A stretch of DNA of 28,885 nt from an uncultured Alphaproteobacteria bacterium (GTDB lineage: Bacteria > Pseudomonadota > Alphaproteobacteria > RF32 > CAG-239), in contig CAKQSV010000016.1 of NCBI GenBank assembly GCA_934273635.1, positions 1 through 28,885 of the forward strand. Direction: 5' to 3'. This document shows, piece after piece, positions 15,708-22,196 of the stretch; the first letter of the stretch is position 1; each line of letters begins with the position of its first letter. The translations under genes and the position numbers were made by a program. The notes beneath the pieces are model-generated. The model had not been told where the DNA came from and searched no databases. It saw nothing but the letters and a program-made list of their open reading frames with translations.

Positions 15708-15747
15708 AAAAAAGAGTATCTGGTATTTGTCAGGTGCTCTTTTTTTT
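15708..15747 (+). terminator. Intrinsic terminator before ruvA
   Basis: A long stem (15708-15722 with 15731-15745, two or three G-U pairs) with an 8-nt loop, an A-run on the left and T8 on the right; probably active in both directions. It isolates the unknown gene from ruvA. Confidence 0.85.
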
Positions 15748-15844
15748 GTTCTTTTTTTGTTCTGTTTCGGCAAAAAGCACTTGTCAGATTTGTTGTTTTT
15801 GTTTAGGATAGGCGCAATGAAAATAAACTAAGGCTTGAAAAACG

Positions 15845-16519
15845 ATGATTGCAAAATTGCGCGGAATTATAGACACGATTGGCGAAGACTATTGCGTGGT
15901 TGATGTTAACGGGGTGGGGTATCTGGTGTTTGCCTCGTCAAAAACGTTGGCGCGGCTGATTAAGGGCAAGCAGTTTTCGCTGTTGATTGAAACCGTGGTG
16001 CGGGAAGACAGTATCTCGTTGTTCGGGTTTTATGACGCATGGGAAAAAGAGTGGTTCTTGACGCTGACTAAAGTGCAGGGCGTGGGCGCGAAAGTGTGTT
16101 TGAGCATATTGTCGGCGTTGTCGCCGTCACAGTTGGCGCAGGCGGTTTCCGCACAAGATAAAAATTCGTTCACCCGAGCCAGCGGCGTGGGACCAAAGTT
16201 GGCGGCGCGGTTGGTGACCGAGCTGAAAGATAAAATCGTGACCATCCCTGTTGAGTTGACGACTCGGGCGGATTTGAACTCTGAGACCGCGGCGGAAGAA
16301 CCGTCGGCAACCGAAGAAACCGAGGTTTATGAAGACGCAATTCAGGGGAGAATCGAAAATCCGATGAAGTTGGACGATGCGATTTCGGCGTTGGTTAATT
16401 TGGGGTATCAGCGGTTGGAGGCTTATCAAGCCGTGAACAAGGCTAATGCTTCGCAACCCGACGCTGATGTGGCGGCGTTGATAAAATTGGCGCTTAAAGA
16501 ATTTGCTAGTAAGGAATAA
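15845..16519 (+). CDS. ruvA: Holliday junction DNA helicase subunit RuvA
   Basis: 224 residues. The N-terminal OB fold begins MIAKLRGIIDTIGEDY; two helix-hairpin-helix elements follow ('VQGVGAKVCLSIL' ~78-90, 'ASGVGPKLAARLV' ~113-125), and the C-terminal domain III (~175-224) that contacts RuvB is present after an acidic, Glu/Thr-rich linker. It binds the four-way junction as tetramers. It is 2 nt upstream of ruvB, same operon. Confidence 0.95.
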   Translation: MIAKLRGIIDTIGEDYCVVDVNGVGYLVFASSKTLARLIKGKQFSLLIETVVREDSISLFGFYDAWEKEWFLTLTKVQGVGAKVCLSILSALSPSQLAQAVSAQDKNSFTRASGVGPKLAARLVTELKDKIVTIPVELTTRADLNSETAAEEPSATEETEVYEDAIQGRIENPMKLDDAISALVNLGYQRLEAYQAVNKANASQPDADVAALIKLALKEFASKE

Positions 16520-16521
16520 AG

Positions 16522-17589
16522 ATGACGCAGGAACGTTTGGTTAGTCCGGAAAAACAGCCCGAAGACGAGAAAAATATTAACGCGCCGGTTAGTTTGCGCC
16601 CAACCAGTTTGGATGACTTTGTCGGTCAGCCGCAGGTTTGCGAAAACTTGAAGGTGTTTATTGAGGCCGCCAAGCAACGCGGCGAGGCTTTGGATCATGT
16701 GTTGCTGTTTGGTCCTCCGGGGTTGGGTAAAACCACGTTGGCGTCAATTATTGCCAAAGAGTTGGGCGTGGGGTTTAGAGCCACTTCGGCGCCGATGATT
16801 TCCAAGTCGGGCGATTTGGCGGCTATTTTGACCAACCTTGAGCCGAACGATGTGTTGTTTATTGATGAAATTCATCGCTTGAATCCGGCGATAGAAGAGG
16901 TTTTGTATTCGGCGATGGAAGATTTTCAGCTTGATCTGATTATTGGCGAAGGCCCGTCGGCGCGCTCGGTCAGAATCGACCTGCAACCGTTTACGTTGGT
17001 GGGGGCGACCACCCGTTCAGGATTGCTGACCACGCCGTTGCGCGAGCGTTTTGGAATCCCGTTGCGGTTGGATTTTTATTCTCCGGAAGAGTTGGAAAAA
17101 ATTGTTATGCGCGGGGCGAGTTTGCTCGGGATGCCGATTTCTTATAACGGCGCTATGGAAATTGCCAAGCGTTCACGGGGAACGCCCCGTGTGGCCGGTC
17201 GCTTATTGCGACGAGTTCGTGACTTCGGTATGGTGGTTAATGCTCAAGAAGTTGATAATGTTATCGCCGACAGAGCTTTGAAAAAACTTGATGTTGACAA
17301 CTATGGCTTAGACGCGTTCGATAGGCGCTATTTGAAATGTATCGCCTTTAATTACGGCGGCGGTCCGGTCGGTGTGGACACGCTGGCGGCGGCGTTGTCG
17401 GAAGAGCGTGACACCATTGAGGAAGTGTTGGAACCGTTTTTGATGAAACTCGGCTTTTTGCAAAGAACGCCGCGCGGGCGCGTGGTGTCTGATTTGGGGT
17501 GTGAATATTTGGGAATCCCCAAGTTTAAGGCTAAGCCGGCGAATAAACAATTTGATTTGTTGGAAATTATGGAAAGTGAACAAGCATGA
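16522..17589 (+). CDS. ruvB: Holliday junction branch-migration ATPase RuvB
   Basis: 355 residues. Walker A GPPGLGKTT at 64-72, Walker B FIDEIH at ~113-118, sensor 1 'GATTRSGLLTTPLRERFG' (key T-T-R-S-G, arginine finger region), then the lid and winged-helix C-terminal domain ('RTPRGR'). It pumps DNA through the RuvA-bound junction. The ATG of ybgC overlaps its stop (ATGA). Confidence 0.96.
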   Translation: MTQERLVSPEKQPEDEKNINAPVSLRPTSLDDFVGQPQVCENLKVFIEAAKQRGEALDHVLLFGPPGLGKTTLASIIAKELGVGFRATSAPMISKSGDLAAILTNLEPNDVLFIDEIHRLNPAIEEVLYSAMEDFQLDLIIGEGPSARSVRIDLQPFTLVGATTRSGLLTTPLRERFGIPLRLDFYSPEELEKIVMRGASLLGMPISYNGAMEIAKRSRGTPRVAGRLLRRVRDFGMVVNAQEVDNVIADRALKKLDVDNYGLDAFDRRYLKCIAFNYGGGPVGVDTLAAALSEERDTIEEVLEPFLMKLGFLQRTPRGRVVSDLGCEYLGIPKFKAKPANKQFDLLEIMESEQA

Positions 17590-18029
17590 AGTATGATGTT
17601 GAGACAACAGGCGGGCGTTTTTATGGCAATGTGTTTGCGTTGCCAATCAGAATCTATTATGAGGACACCGACGCGGGCGGTATTGTCTATTATGCCAATT
17701 ATTTGAAGTTTGCCGAAAGGGCGCGCACGGAGTTTATTCAGGCGTTGAACTTTAATCAACAAGAGGTGCTGACCACACAAAAATGCGGTTTTACGGTGAG
17801 AACGTGCCATATTGAATATTTGCGTCCGGCCATGTTGGGCGATATGTTGGCGGTGACCTGCGAGGTTAGGGAAGTTAAGGGTGCGTCCGCGATTATGACA
17901 CAGGAAGTTTGGCGCAATGACGAACTGTTGGCAACGGTTGAGGTGAAAGTGGCTTATGTGGATTTGGAACGTAAACGTCCGGTCAGAATCCCCGCCGACT
18001 TGTTACCGACGCCGCAAACGCAGAGTTAG
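17586..18029 (+). CDS. ybgC: Tol-Pal system-associated acyl-CoA thioesterase
   Basis: 147 residues with a hotdog fold. The YbgC signature 'YYEDTDAGGIVYYANYLKFAERAR' is present (key D-T-D-A-x-G-x-V-Y-x2-Y; the first Asp of DTD-x-G being catalytic in 4HBT enzymes). It hydrolyses acyl-CoA/acyl-ACP and is usually encoded with tol genes. It starts within the last codon of ruvB. Confidence 0.93.
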   Translation: MKYDVETTGGRFYGNVFALPIRIYYEDTDAGGIVYYANYLKFAERARTEFIQALNFNQQEVLTTQKCGFTVRTCHIEYLRPAMLGDMLAVTCEVREVKGASAIMTQEVWRNDELLATVEVKVAYVDLERKRPVRIPADLLPTPQTQS

Positions 18030-18149
18030 CCGCAGAGCGTAATAAATTGTGTGATTAATCGTTCTTTTTTAAAGGAAAATTTATTTTTTTGTGCTAGCTT
18101 GCAGAAAAACGTTTTGTGTTACTTTAGTATATGATAGAGAGTTGTAGTT

Positions 18150-18905
18150 ATGGAAATGGATACGCAAACCTTAAATGATGTTGTTGAAAATACCTCCAAC
18201 CAGTTGTCTATGTGGGATATGGCGTGGGCGTCGGACACGGTTACCAAAGTGGTTTTGGTGGGATTGATTGCCGCTTCGGTGTGGTCTTGGGCGATTATTA
18301 TCGAAAAGTTCGGCACTTTGCGTCAGGTCAAACAGTTTACTAAAAGTTTTGAAGAAAAGTTTTGGTCAGGCGGCTCGCTCGATCGTTTGTATGATTCTAT
18401 CGGGAATCGCCCCAGAGATCCGATGTCGGCGATGTTTGTGGCGGCGATGAAAGAGTGGAAACGCACCAATATTTTGAAGTCTAAGACCGACAGAGGTTTG
18501 CGCGGTGTGTCGTTGCAACAGCGTATTGAGAAGGCGATGACCGTTTCGATGGATAAGGAACTTGACGCGCTTGACACCCGTATGGGCTTTTTGGCTTCGA
18601 CCGGTTCGGTGGCGCCGTTGGTCGGTTTGTTCGGTACTATTTGGGGTATTATCGGCAGCTTTAACGCCATTGCGGCTACGCAAAGCAACTCGTTGTCGGC
18701 TATGGCTCCCGGTATTGCGGAAGCTCTGTTCACAACCGCGTTTGGTTTGATTGCGGCTATTCCGGCAGTGGTGGCTTATAACAAAATTTCTTCAGATATT
18801 GACCGTTTTGCTAAAAAACTGGAGAATTTTCAGGCCGAATTTTCAACCATTTTATCGCGTGAAATTGATGATACGGCTATTAAAGCCGATATGGCGGGAG
18901 AATAA
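18150..18905 (+). CDS. tolQ: Tol-Pal system proton-channel subunit TolQ
   Basis: 251 residues. Three hydrophobic segments: ~30-51, ~141-165 and ~180-202, with the typical 'GFLASTGSVAPLVGLFGTIWG' (key G-S-x-A-P-x-x-G-L-x-G-T-V/I-x-G) before the second. MotA/TolQ/ExbB family; with TolR it uses the proton gradient to energise TolA during envelope constriction. A 120-nt gap precedes it, longer than others in the cluster, so a separate promoter is likely; I could not fix one. Confidence 0.95.
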   Translation: MEMDTQTLNDVVENTSNQLSMWDMAWASDTVTKVVLVGLIAASVWSWAIIIEKFGTLRQVKQFTKSFEEKFWSGGSLDRLYDSIGNRPRDPMSAMFVAAMKEWKRTNILKSKTDRGLRGVSLQQRIEKAMTVSMDKELDALDTRMGFLASTGSVAPLVGLFGTIWGIIGSFNAIAATQSNSLSAMAPGIAEALFTTAFGLIAAIPAVVAYNKISSDIDRFAKKLENFQAEFSTILSREIDDTAIKADMAGE

Positions 18906-18907
18906 AA

Positions 18908-19342
18908 ATGGCATTTGTTACTCCGCGCCGCAATTCTCGCTATGTCAGCCGCCGCAACGCCGATATTAATATGACCAACCTGATGGATGTGATGATGGTG
19001 CTGTTGGTGGTGTTTATGGTGGCGGCACCGTTGATGACCTCGGGGATTGCGCTTGATTTGCCAAAGGTGGGCGGAAAGGCGCTGAAAGGCGAGGAAACCT
19101 CCATTAATGTGAGCGTTGACAAAGACGGCTACTATTATATCGGCAAGTCTGAAATTCCGCAGGACCAGATTGTGGACAAGATTAAGGCTATCAGAGACGC
19201 CAATAATGAGGTGAGCATTACGATATCGGGTGACACCAACGCGCAATACGGTCGTGTTATCGGACTGATGGCGTTGCTTAAGGAAGCCGGATTTGACAAG
19301 GTCGGGCTTAAAACAGAATCTAAACCGTTGACGAAGAAATAA
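18908..19342 (+). CDS. tolR: Tol-Pal system protein TolR
   Basis: 144 residues. A single N-terminal membrane segment (~23-41) starts with 'NLMDVMMVLLVVFMV', holding the membrane Asp needed for proton coupling. The periplasmic ExbD-like domain follows. Two bases separate it from tolQ and its last base is the first base of tolA. Confidence 0.95.
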   Translation: MAFVTPRRNSRYVSRRNADINMTNLMDVMMVLLVVFMVAAPLMTSGIALDLPKVGGKALKGEETSINVSVDKDGYYYIGKSEIPQDQIVDKIKAIRDANNEVSITISGDTNAQYGRVIGLMALLKEAGFDKVGLKTESKPLTKK

Positions 19343-20283
19343 TGAAAGAGTCTCTTTATAAATCAATAGCGTTGCATGTGGTGGTGCTCATCTTGTTTGT
19401 GGTGGATGTGCCGTCATTTTGGCGTCGGGATATGGTGATTGATCAGGTGCCAATCGTGGTTGATTTGAACGATGTTAAAATTTCTGAGATGACGAATCTT
19501 CCGCCCAAAGCTAAATTTGGCGAGGAAGAGCGCGCGGCGAGCAAAACCAAGCGCAAGATAGAAAATAATTTTACAAAAGAGGCCGCAGCGCCGGAAGAAC
19601 CGGAACCGCAAGAAAAGGCTAAGGAAGAGCCCGCGCCGGTTAAGGATGAAAAGCCGGTCGAGCCTAAGCAAGATTTTTTGGTCGCGCCGCAGCCTAAAAA
19701 GCCGCAACCTAAAGCAAAAGCCAACAGTCCGATGCCGCAGCCGCGCAAGCCCAAACCCAAACAACAGCCTGCGCCGAAGAAAGCGCCCAAGCCCGAGAAA
19801 GGAACGCCGCAGTTGGCTAATCCGCTGAAGAGTTTGTTGGCGTCGGTTGACGCGTTGGAAAAAGACATTGGTGAAAAAGACCAAGAGGCGGTGATTAAGG
19901 AAGGCACAAAGGTTAATAATATGGGCGTTGAGGGCGGCGTTGGCGGTTCTTATTTCAGCGAACTGTCAATCACCGAGGCGGACGCTATCGCTGGCAGACT
20001 GCGCCAGTGTTGGAATCTTGATCCGGGGGCGATGGGCATTAAGGATATGATTGTGGAAATCCGCGCCTTTTTGAATCAGGACGGAAGCGTGCGCAAGGTG
20101 GATATTTTGGACAGCTCACGCTACAACTCCGACAGCTACTTCCGTTCAGTGGCGGACAGCGCGCGTCGCGCCGTGTTTATTTGCGCGCCGTATTCTATTT
20201 TTGCTGAGAAATATGGCGACAAATATGATATGTGGAAGACCATGTTGTTGCGCTTTAACCCGATGACGGGGGCGGTTAATTAA
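19342..20283 (+). CDS. tolA: Tol-Pal system protein TolA
   Basis: 313 residues. N-terminal anchor at ~8-24 ('ALHVVVLILFVVDVPSF'), a long Pro/Lys/Glu/Ala-rich stalk (~45-160, repeated P-x-P-K units), and a C-terminal TonB/TolA-like globular domain (~205-313, with 'LRQCWNLDPGA' and 'VVEIRAFLNQDGSV'-like strands). It normally reaches Pal/TolB at the outer membrane. tolB and pal are the usual next genes but are absent; a DGR begins within 40 nt of the stop. Confidence 0.9.
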   Translation: MKESLYKSIALHVVVLILFVVDVPSFWRRDMVIDQVPIVVDLNDVKISEMTNLPPKAKFGEEERAASKTKRKIENNFTKEAAAPEEPEPQEKAKEEPAPVKDEKPVEPKQDFLVAPQPKKPQPKAKANSPMPQPRKPKPKQQPAPKKAPKPEKGTPQLANPLKSLLASVDALEKDIGEKDQEAVIKEGTKVNNMGVEGGVGGSYFSELSITEADAIAGRLRQCWNLDPGAMGIKDMIVEIRAFLNQDGSVRKVDILDSSRYNSDSYFRSVADSARRAVFICAPYSIFAEKYGDKYDMWKTMLLRFNPMTGAVN

Positions 20284-20324
20284 ACACCCATAGGTTGTTT
20301 GTGATATATCGTGGTAATTTTAAA

Positions 20325-20353
20325 TTGATTTTTAAATATTAGAGTCTTATAAT
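20325..20353 (+). promoter_or_regulatory. Sigma70-type promoter of the DGR cassette
   Basis: TTGATT (20325-20330), 17-nt spacer, TATAAT (20348-20353), 37 nt before the Avd start. It is the only good promoter I see ahead of Avd, and could transcribe Avd, all six templates and the RT in one RNA. It sits inside a 9-bp inverted repeat (20281-20289 / 20364-20372). Confidence 0.75.
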
Positions 20354-20390
20354 GTGAATCGTAGGGTGTTTACATTATTGAGGAAATGTT

Positions 20391-20759
20391 ATGTCGTTAT
20401 ACGCTGAGTTACCAATATATCGTGACAGTTACAGTTTGTTGCTGGCGATTTATCAACTGACAGGAAAGTTCTCTCGCGAATATAAATACACATTGGGGCA
20501 AGATATGAAACGTGATGCGCTTAATCTGTTTCGTAATTTGTATCAGGCGAACCGCTCGCAAAACAAACGCCAGAATCTGGATGATTTTTTGGCAGAGTTT
20601 GAGTTGCTTAAGCTTGAGGTTCGGATGTGTGTGGATTTGCGGTTGCTGTCGTTGAAAAAAATGGCGGAAATTTCGCTGTTGACCGATAATATCGGTAAGC
20701 AAATTAACGCATGGCGACAAAAAGCCCTACGCAATGAAAATCTGAAAAGTGCGAATTAA
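20391..20759 (+). CDS. avd: DGR accessory variability determinant (four-helix bundle)
   Basis: 122 residues, almost wholly helical and strongly basic ('RDALNLFRNLYQANRSQNKRQ' region, ~40-60; ending in 'WRQKALRNE'). Length, four-helix pattern and position directly before template repeats and a DGR-type RT identify it as Avd, the pentameric RNA-binding partner that in characterised DGRs holds the RT and template RNA together. The start at 20391 has AGGAAA upstream. Its stop codon is part of the first predicted hairpin of the template array (20756-20779), so its mRNA end may be folded into the template RNA. Confidence 0.85.
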   Translation: MSLYAELPIYRDSYSLLLAIYQLTGKFSREYKYTLGQDMKRDALNLFRNLYQANRSQNKRQNLDDFLAEFELLKLEVRMCVDLRLLSLKKMAEISLLTDNIGKQINAWRQKALRNENLKSAN

Positions 20760-20842
20760 CCGGCTCAAGGGGTGGTTAAGTGAACAATTTGCAAATTAAA
20801 AGGATTACCGACAACAGGAAGTTGTTAAGATTTTACGGTAAT
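20756..20842 (+). ncRNA. Template-RNA leader, module 1
   Basis: Hairpin TTAACC/GGTTAA (20756-20761/20774-20779) over the Avd stop; then a GTGAACAATTT segment; then outer stem ATTACCG (20804-20810) with CGGTAAT (20836-20842) enclosing inner hairpin ACAAC/GTTGT (20811-20815/20821-20825) and the linker TAAGATTTTA. It ends 15 nt before TR1. Confidence 0.75.
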
Positions 20843-20857
20843 TTTGTCGTGGTGGTG

Positions 20858-20967
20858 GTCCTCTACCGAGAACAATTCAAACAATGCGTGGCTCGTCAAT
20901 TTCAATGACGGCAGCCGTCCGGCTTGGAATAAGAATAATTCCAATTACGTTCGTCCAGTTCTAGCTT
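20858..20967 (+). repeat. DGR template repeat TR1
   Basis: 110 nt from GTCCTCTACCGAG to TAGCTT. Read from the second base it encodes SSTENNSNNAWLVNFNDG... and ends in YVRPVLA. Preceding codons are TGG TGG TGG. Codons at variable positions are mostly AAC/AAT, as expected of an adenine-mutagenesis template; positions 19-23 (S-R-P-A-W) are adenine-poor. Confidence 0.85.
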
Positions 20968-20996
20968 TTAAGTTGCAAGTTTCAGGTGTGAGAATT

Positions 20997-21083
20997 GACG
21001 CAATTAAGATTGCGTCGAGGGAGCAGGTTTTTAATAAAAAAGGATTATCCGCAATGTGCGCATTGCTAAGTTTTAGGGATAAT
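20997..21083 (+). ncRNA. Template-RNA leader, module 2
   Basis: Hairpin GACGCAAT/ATTGCGTC (20997-21004/21009-21016) with a TAAG loop; GAGGGAGCAGGTTTTTAAT; outer stem ATTATCC (21044-21050) with GGATAAT (21077-21083); inner hairpin GCAATG/CATTGC (21051-21056/21061-21066); TAAG linker. It ends 15 nt before TR2. Confidence 0.75.
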
Positions 21084-21098
21084 GGTATTTGAAGGAGA

Positions 21099-21208
21099 GT
21101 CCTCTACCGAGAACTCTGCCACGAACGCGTGGAACGTTAACTTCAATAACGGTGAACGCTGGAATAACAATAAGTACAATACGAATTACGTTCGTCCAGT
21201 TCTAGCTT
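21099..21208 (+). repeat. DGR template repeat TR2
   Basis: 110 nt, no indel against TR1. Encodes SSTENSATNAWNVNFNNG then E-R-W-N-N-N-K-Y-N-T-N and YVRPVLA. Followed by an AT-rich stretch with T8. Confidence 0.85.
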
Positions 21209-21249
21209 TTTTATAAAAAACTTTTTTTTAGAAAAACAGTCGGAATCTG

Positions 21250-21330
21250 CCTGACTAAGGTCGGGAAGAGCGAACAAGTTTTATGACAAAAGGATTGTCG
21301 ACAGCAAGGCTGTTATATTGACACGACAAT
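21250..21330 (+). ncRNA. Template-RNA leader, module 3
   Basis: Hairpin CCTGAC/GTCGGG (21250-21255/21260-21265) with a TAAG loop; GAGCGAACAAGTTTTAT; outer stem ATTGTCG (21294-21300) with CGACAAT (21324-21330); inner hairpin ACAGC/GCTGT (21301-21305/21309-21313). The usual TAAG linker is TATATTGACA here. It ends 16 nt before TR3. Confidence 0.75.
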
Positions 21331-21346
21331 ATCTATGGGAAGGAGA

Positions 21347-21456
21347 GTCCTCTACCGAGGCGTGGTCTGAAAACGCGTGGAACGTTAACTTCAATAACGG
21401 CAACCGCGGCAATAACAATAAGATTAATTCAAATTACGTTCGTCCAGTTCTAGCTT
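21347..21456 (+). repeat. DGR template repeat TR3
   Basis: 110 nt. Encodes SSTEAWSENAWNVNFNNG then N-R-G-N-N-N-K-I-N-S-N and YVRPVLA. Codons 5-8 (GCG TGG TCT GAA) are the most adenine-poor variant of that segment. Confidence 0.85.
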
Positions 21457-21489
21457 ATGTTATAAAACAGTTTTTTTAATCGTGTGAAT

Positions 21490-21585
21490 CGGCTCAATTA
21501 TGGTTGGTCGAGTGTGCGGATTTTTGTATCATCAAAGGGCTGCCGGCAGAAAAGGTTATTTCTGCTAAGTAATAAAAACGGCGGC
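21490..21585 (+). ncRNA. Template-RNA leader, module 4
   Basis: A less regular 5' hairpin (21490-21497 with 21504-21510, one bulge); GAGTGTGCGGATTTTT; outer stem GCTGCCG (21539-21545) with CGGCGGC (21579-21585, one G-U); inner hairpin GCAGAAA/TTTCTGC (21546-21552/21559-21565); TAAG linker. It ends 15 nt before TR4. Confidence 0.7.
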
Positions 21586-21600
21586 ATATATGGAAGGAGG

Positions 21601-21710
21601 GTCCTCTACCGAGAACTCAGCAACCAACGCGTGGTATTTGAACTTCAATAACGGCAATCGTAACATTACCAATAAGAACAATAATCCATACGTTCGTCCA
21701 GTTCTAGCTT
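21601..21710 (+). repeat. DGR template repeat TR4
   Basis: 110 nt. Encodes SSTENSATNAWYLNFNNG then N-R-N-I-T-N-K-N-N-N-P and YVRPVLA. GAAGGAGG stands directly before it, as GAAGGAGA does before TR2 and TR3. Confidence 0.85.
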
Positions 21711-21748
21711 TGGTGCGGCAAAAAATTTTGATTATGAGTGAGAATCTG

Positions 21749-21831
21749 TCTGACTATGGTCGGAGAGAGAGAACAAGTTTTATTCAAAAAGGGCTGTCTG
21801 CAATTTATTTGCTAAGATGACAAAGGGCAGC
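21749..21831 (+). ncRNA. Template-RNA leader, module 5
   Basis: Hairpin TCTGAC/GTCGGA (21749-21754/21759-21764) with a TATG loop; GAGAGAACAAGTTTTAT; outer stem GCTGTCT (21793-21799) with GGGCAGC (21825-21831, two G-U); inner hairpin GCAA/TTGC (21800-21803/21809-21812); TAAG linker. It ends 17 nt before TR5. Confidence 0.72.
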
Positions 21832-21848
21832 GCTTATGGTTTGCGTCG

Positions 21849-21958
21849 GTCCTCTACCGAGTACAATAACAACAACGCGTGGAACGTGAACTTTAATAGC
21901 GGCAATCGCAACGCAAACAATAAGAACAATGGCAATTACGTTCGTCCAGTTCTAGCTT
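21849..21958 (+). repeat. DGR template repeat TR5
   Basis: 110 nt. Encodes SSTEYNNNNAWNVNFNSG then N-R-N-A-N-N-K-N-N-G-N and YVRPVLA. This is the copy richest in AAC/AAT codons, the most template-like of the six. Confidence 0.85.
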
Positions 21959-21989
21959 TTGGGATAAAACTTCGGGTGAGAATTAAGCG

Positions 21990-22069
21990 CGACTACGGTC
22001 GGCTTGAGCGAACTTGTTTTGAAATAAAAAGGGTTGCCTGCAATTTATTGCTAACAGAAAAAAGGCAAC
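21990..22069 (+). ncRNA. Template-RNA leader, module 6
   Basis: Hairpin CGAC/GTCG (21990-21993/21998-22001) closing a TACG tetraloop; GAGCGAACTTGTTTT; outer stem GTTGCCT (22033-22039) with AGGCAAC (22063-22069), fully paired; inner hairpin GCAAT/ATTGC (22040-22044/22047-22051); TAAC linker. It ends 17 nt before TR6. Confidence 0.75.
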
Positions 22070-22086
22070 AGTTAATCTTTGGACCG

Positions 22087-22196
22087 GTCCTCTACCGAGA
22101 ACTCAGCTGAAAACGCGTGGAACCTCAATTTCAATAACGGAAACCGAGGTGCTCCCAATAAGAACAACAGCAATTACGTTCGTCCAGTTCTAGCTT
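22087..22196 (+). repeat. DGR template repeat TR6
   Basis: 110 nt. Encodes SSTENSAENAWNLNFNNG then N-R-G-A-P-N-K-N-N-S-N and YVRPVLA. The palindrome GGACCGGTCC straddles its left border. It ends only 28 nt before the RT start codon, so there is no leader-like element after the last template. Confidence 0.85.

Noticed and set aside
18030..18149. A definite tolQ promoter
   Set aside because: Only weak matches (a GTGCTAGCTT element near 18091) without a convincing -35; not enough to call.
19414..19907. Two ~155-residue minus-strand frames opposite tolA
   Set aside because: Reverse complement of the Pro/Lys-rich stalk; composition artefacts.
20858..22196. CRISPR array or integron cassettes
   Set aside because: The units are ~245 nt, the variable part is inside the repeat and keeps reading frame, and no cas or integrase gene is near. 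The flanking Avd and DGR-type RT give a better explanation.
20858..22196. Six degraded variable repeats (pseudogene tails) rather than templates
   Set aside because: No upstream part of a target gene accompanies any copy, lengths are identical, and each has a conserved structured leader. Decayed tails would show indels.
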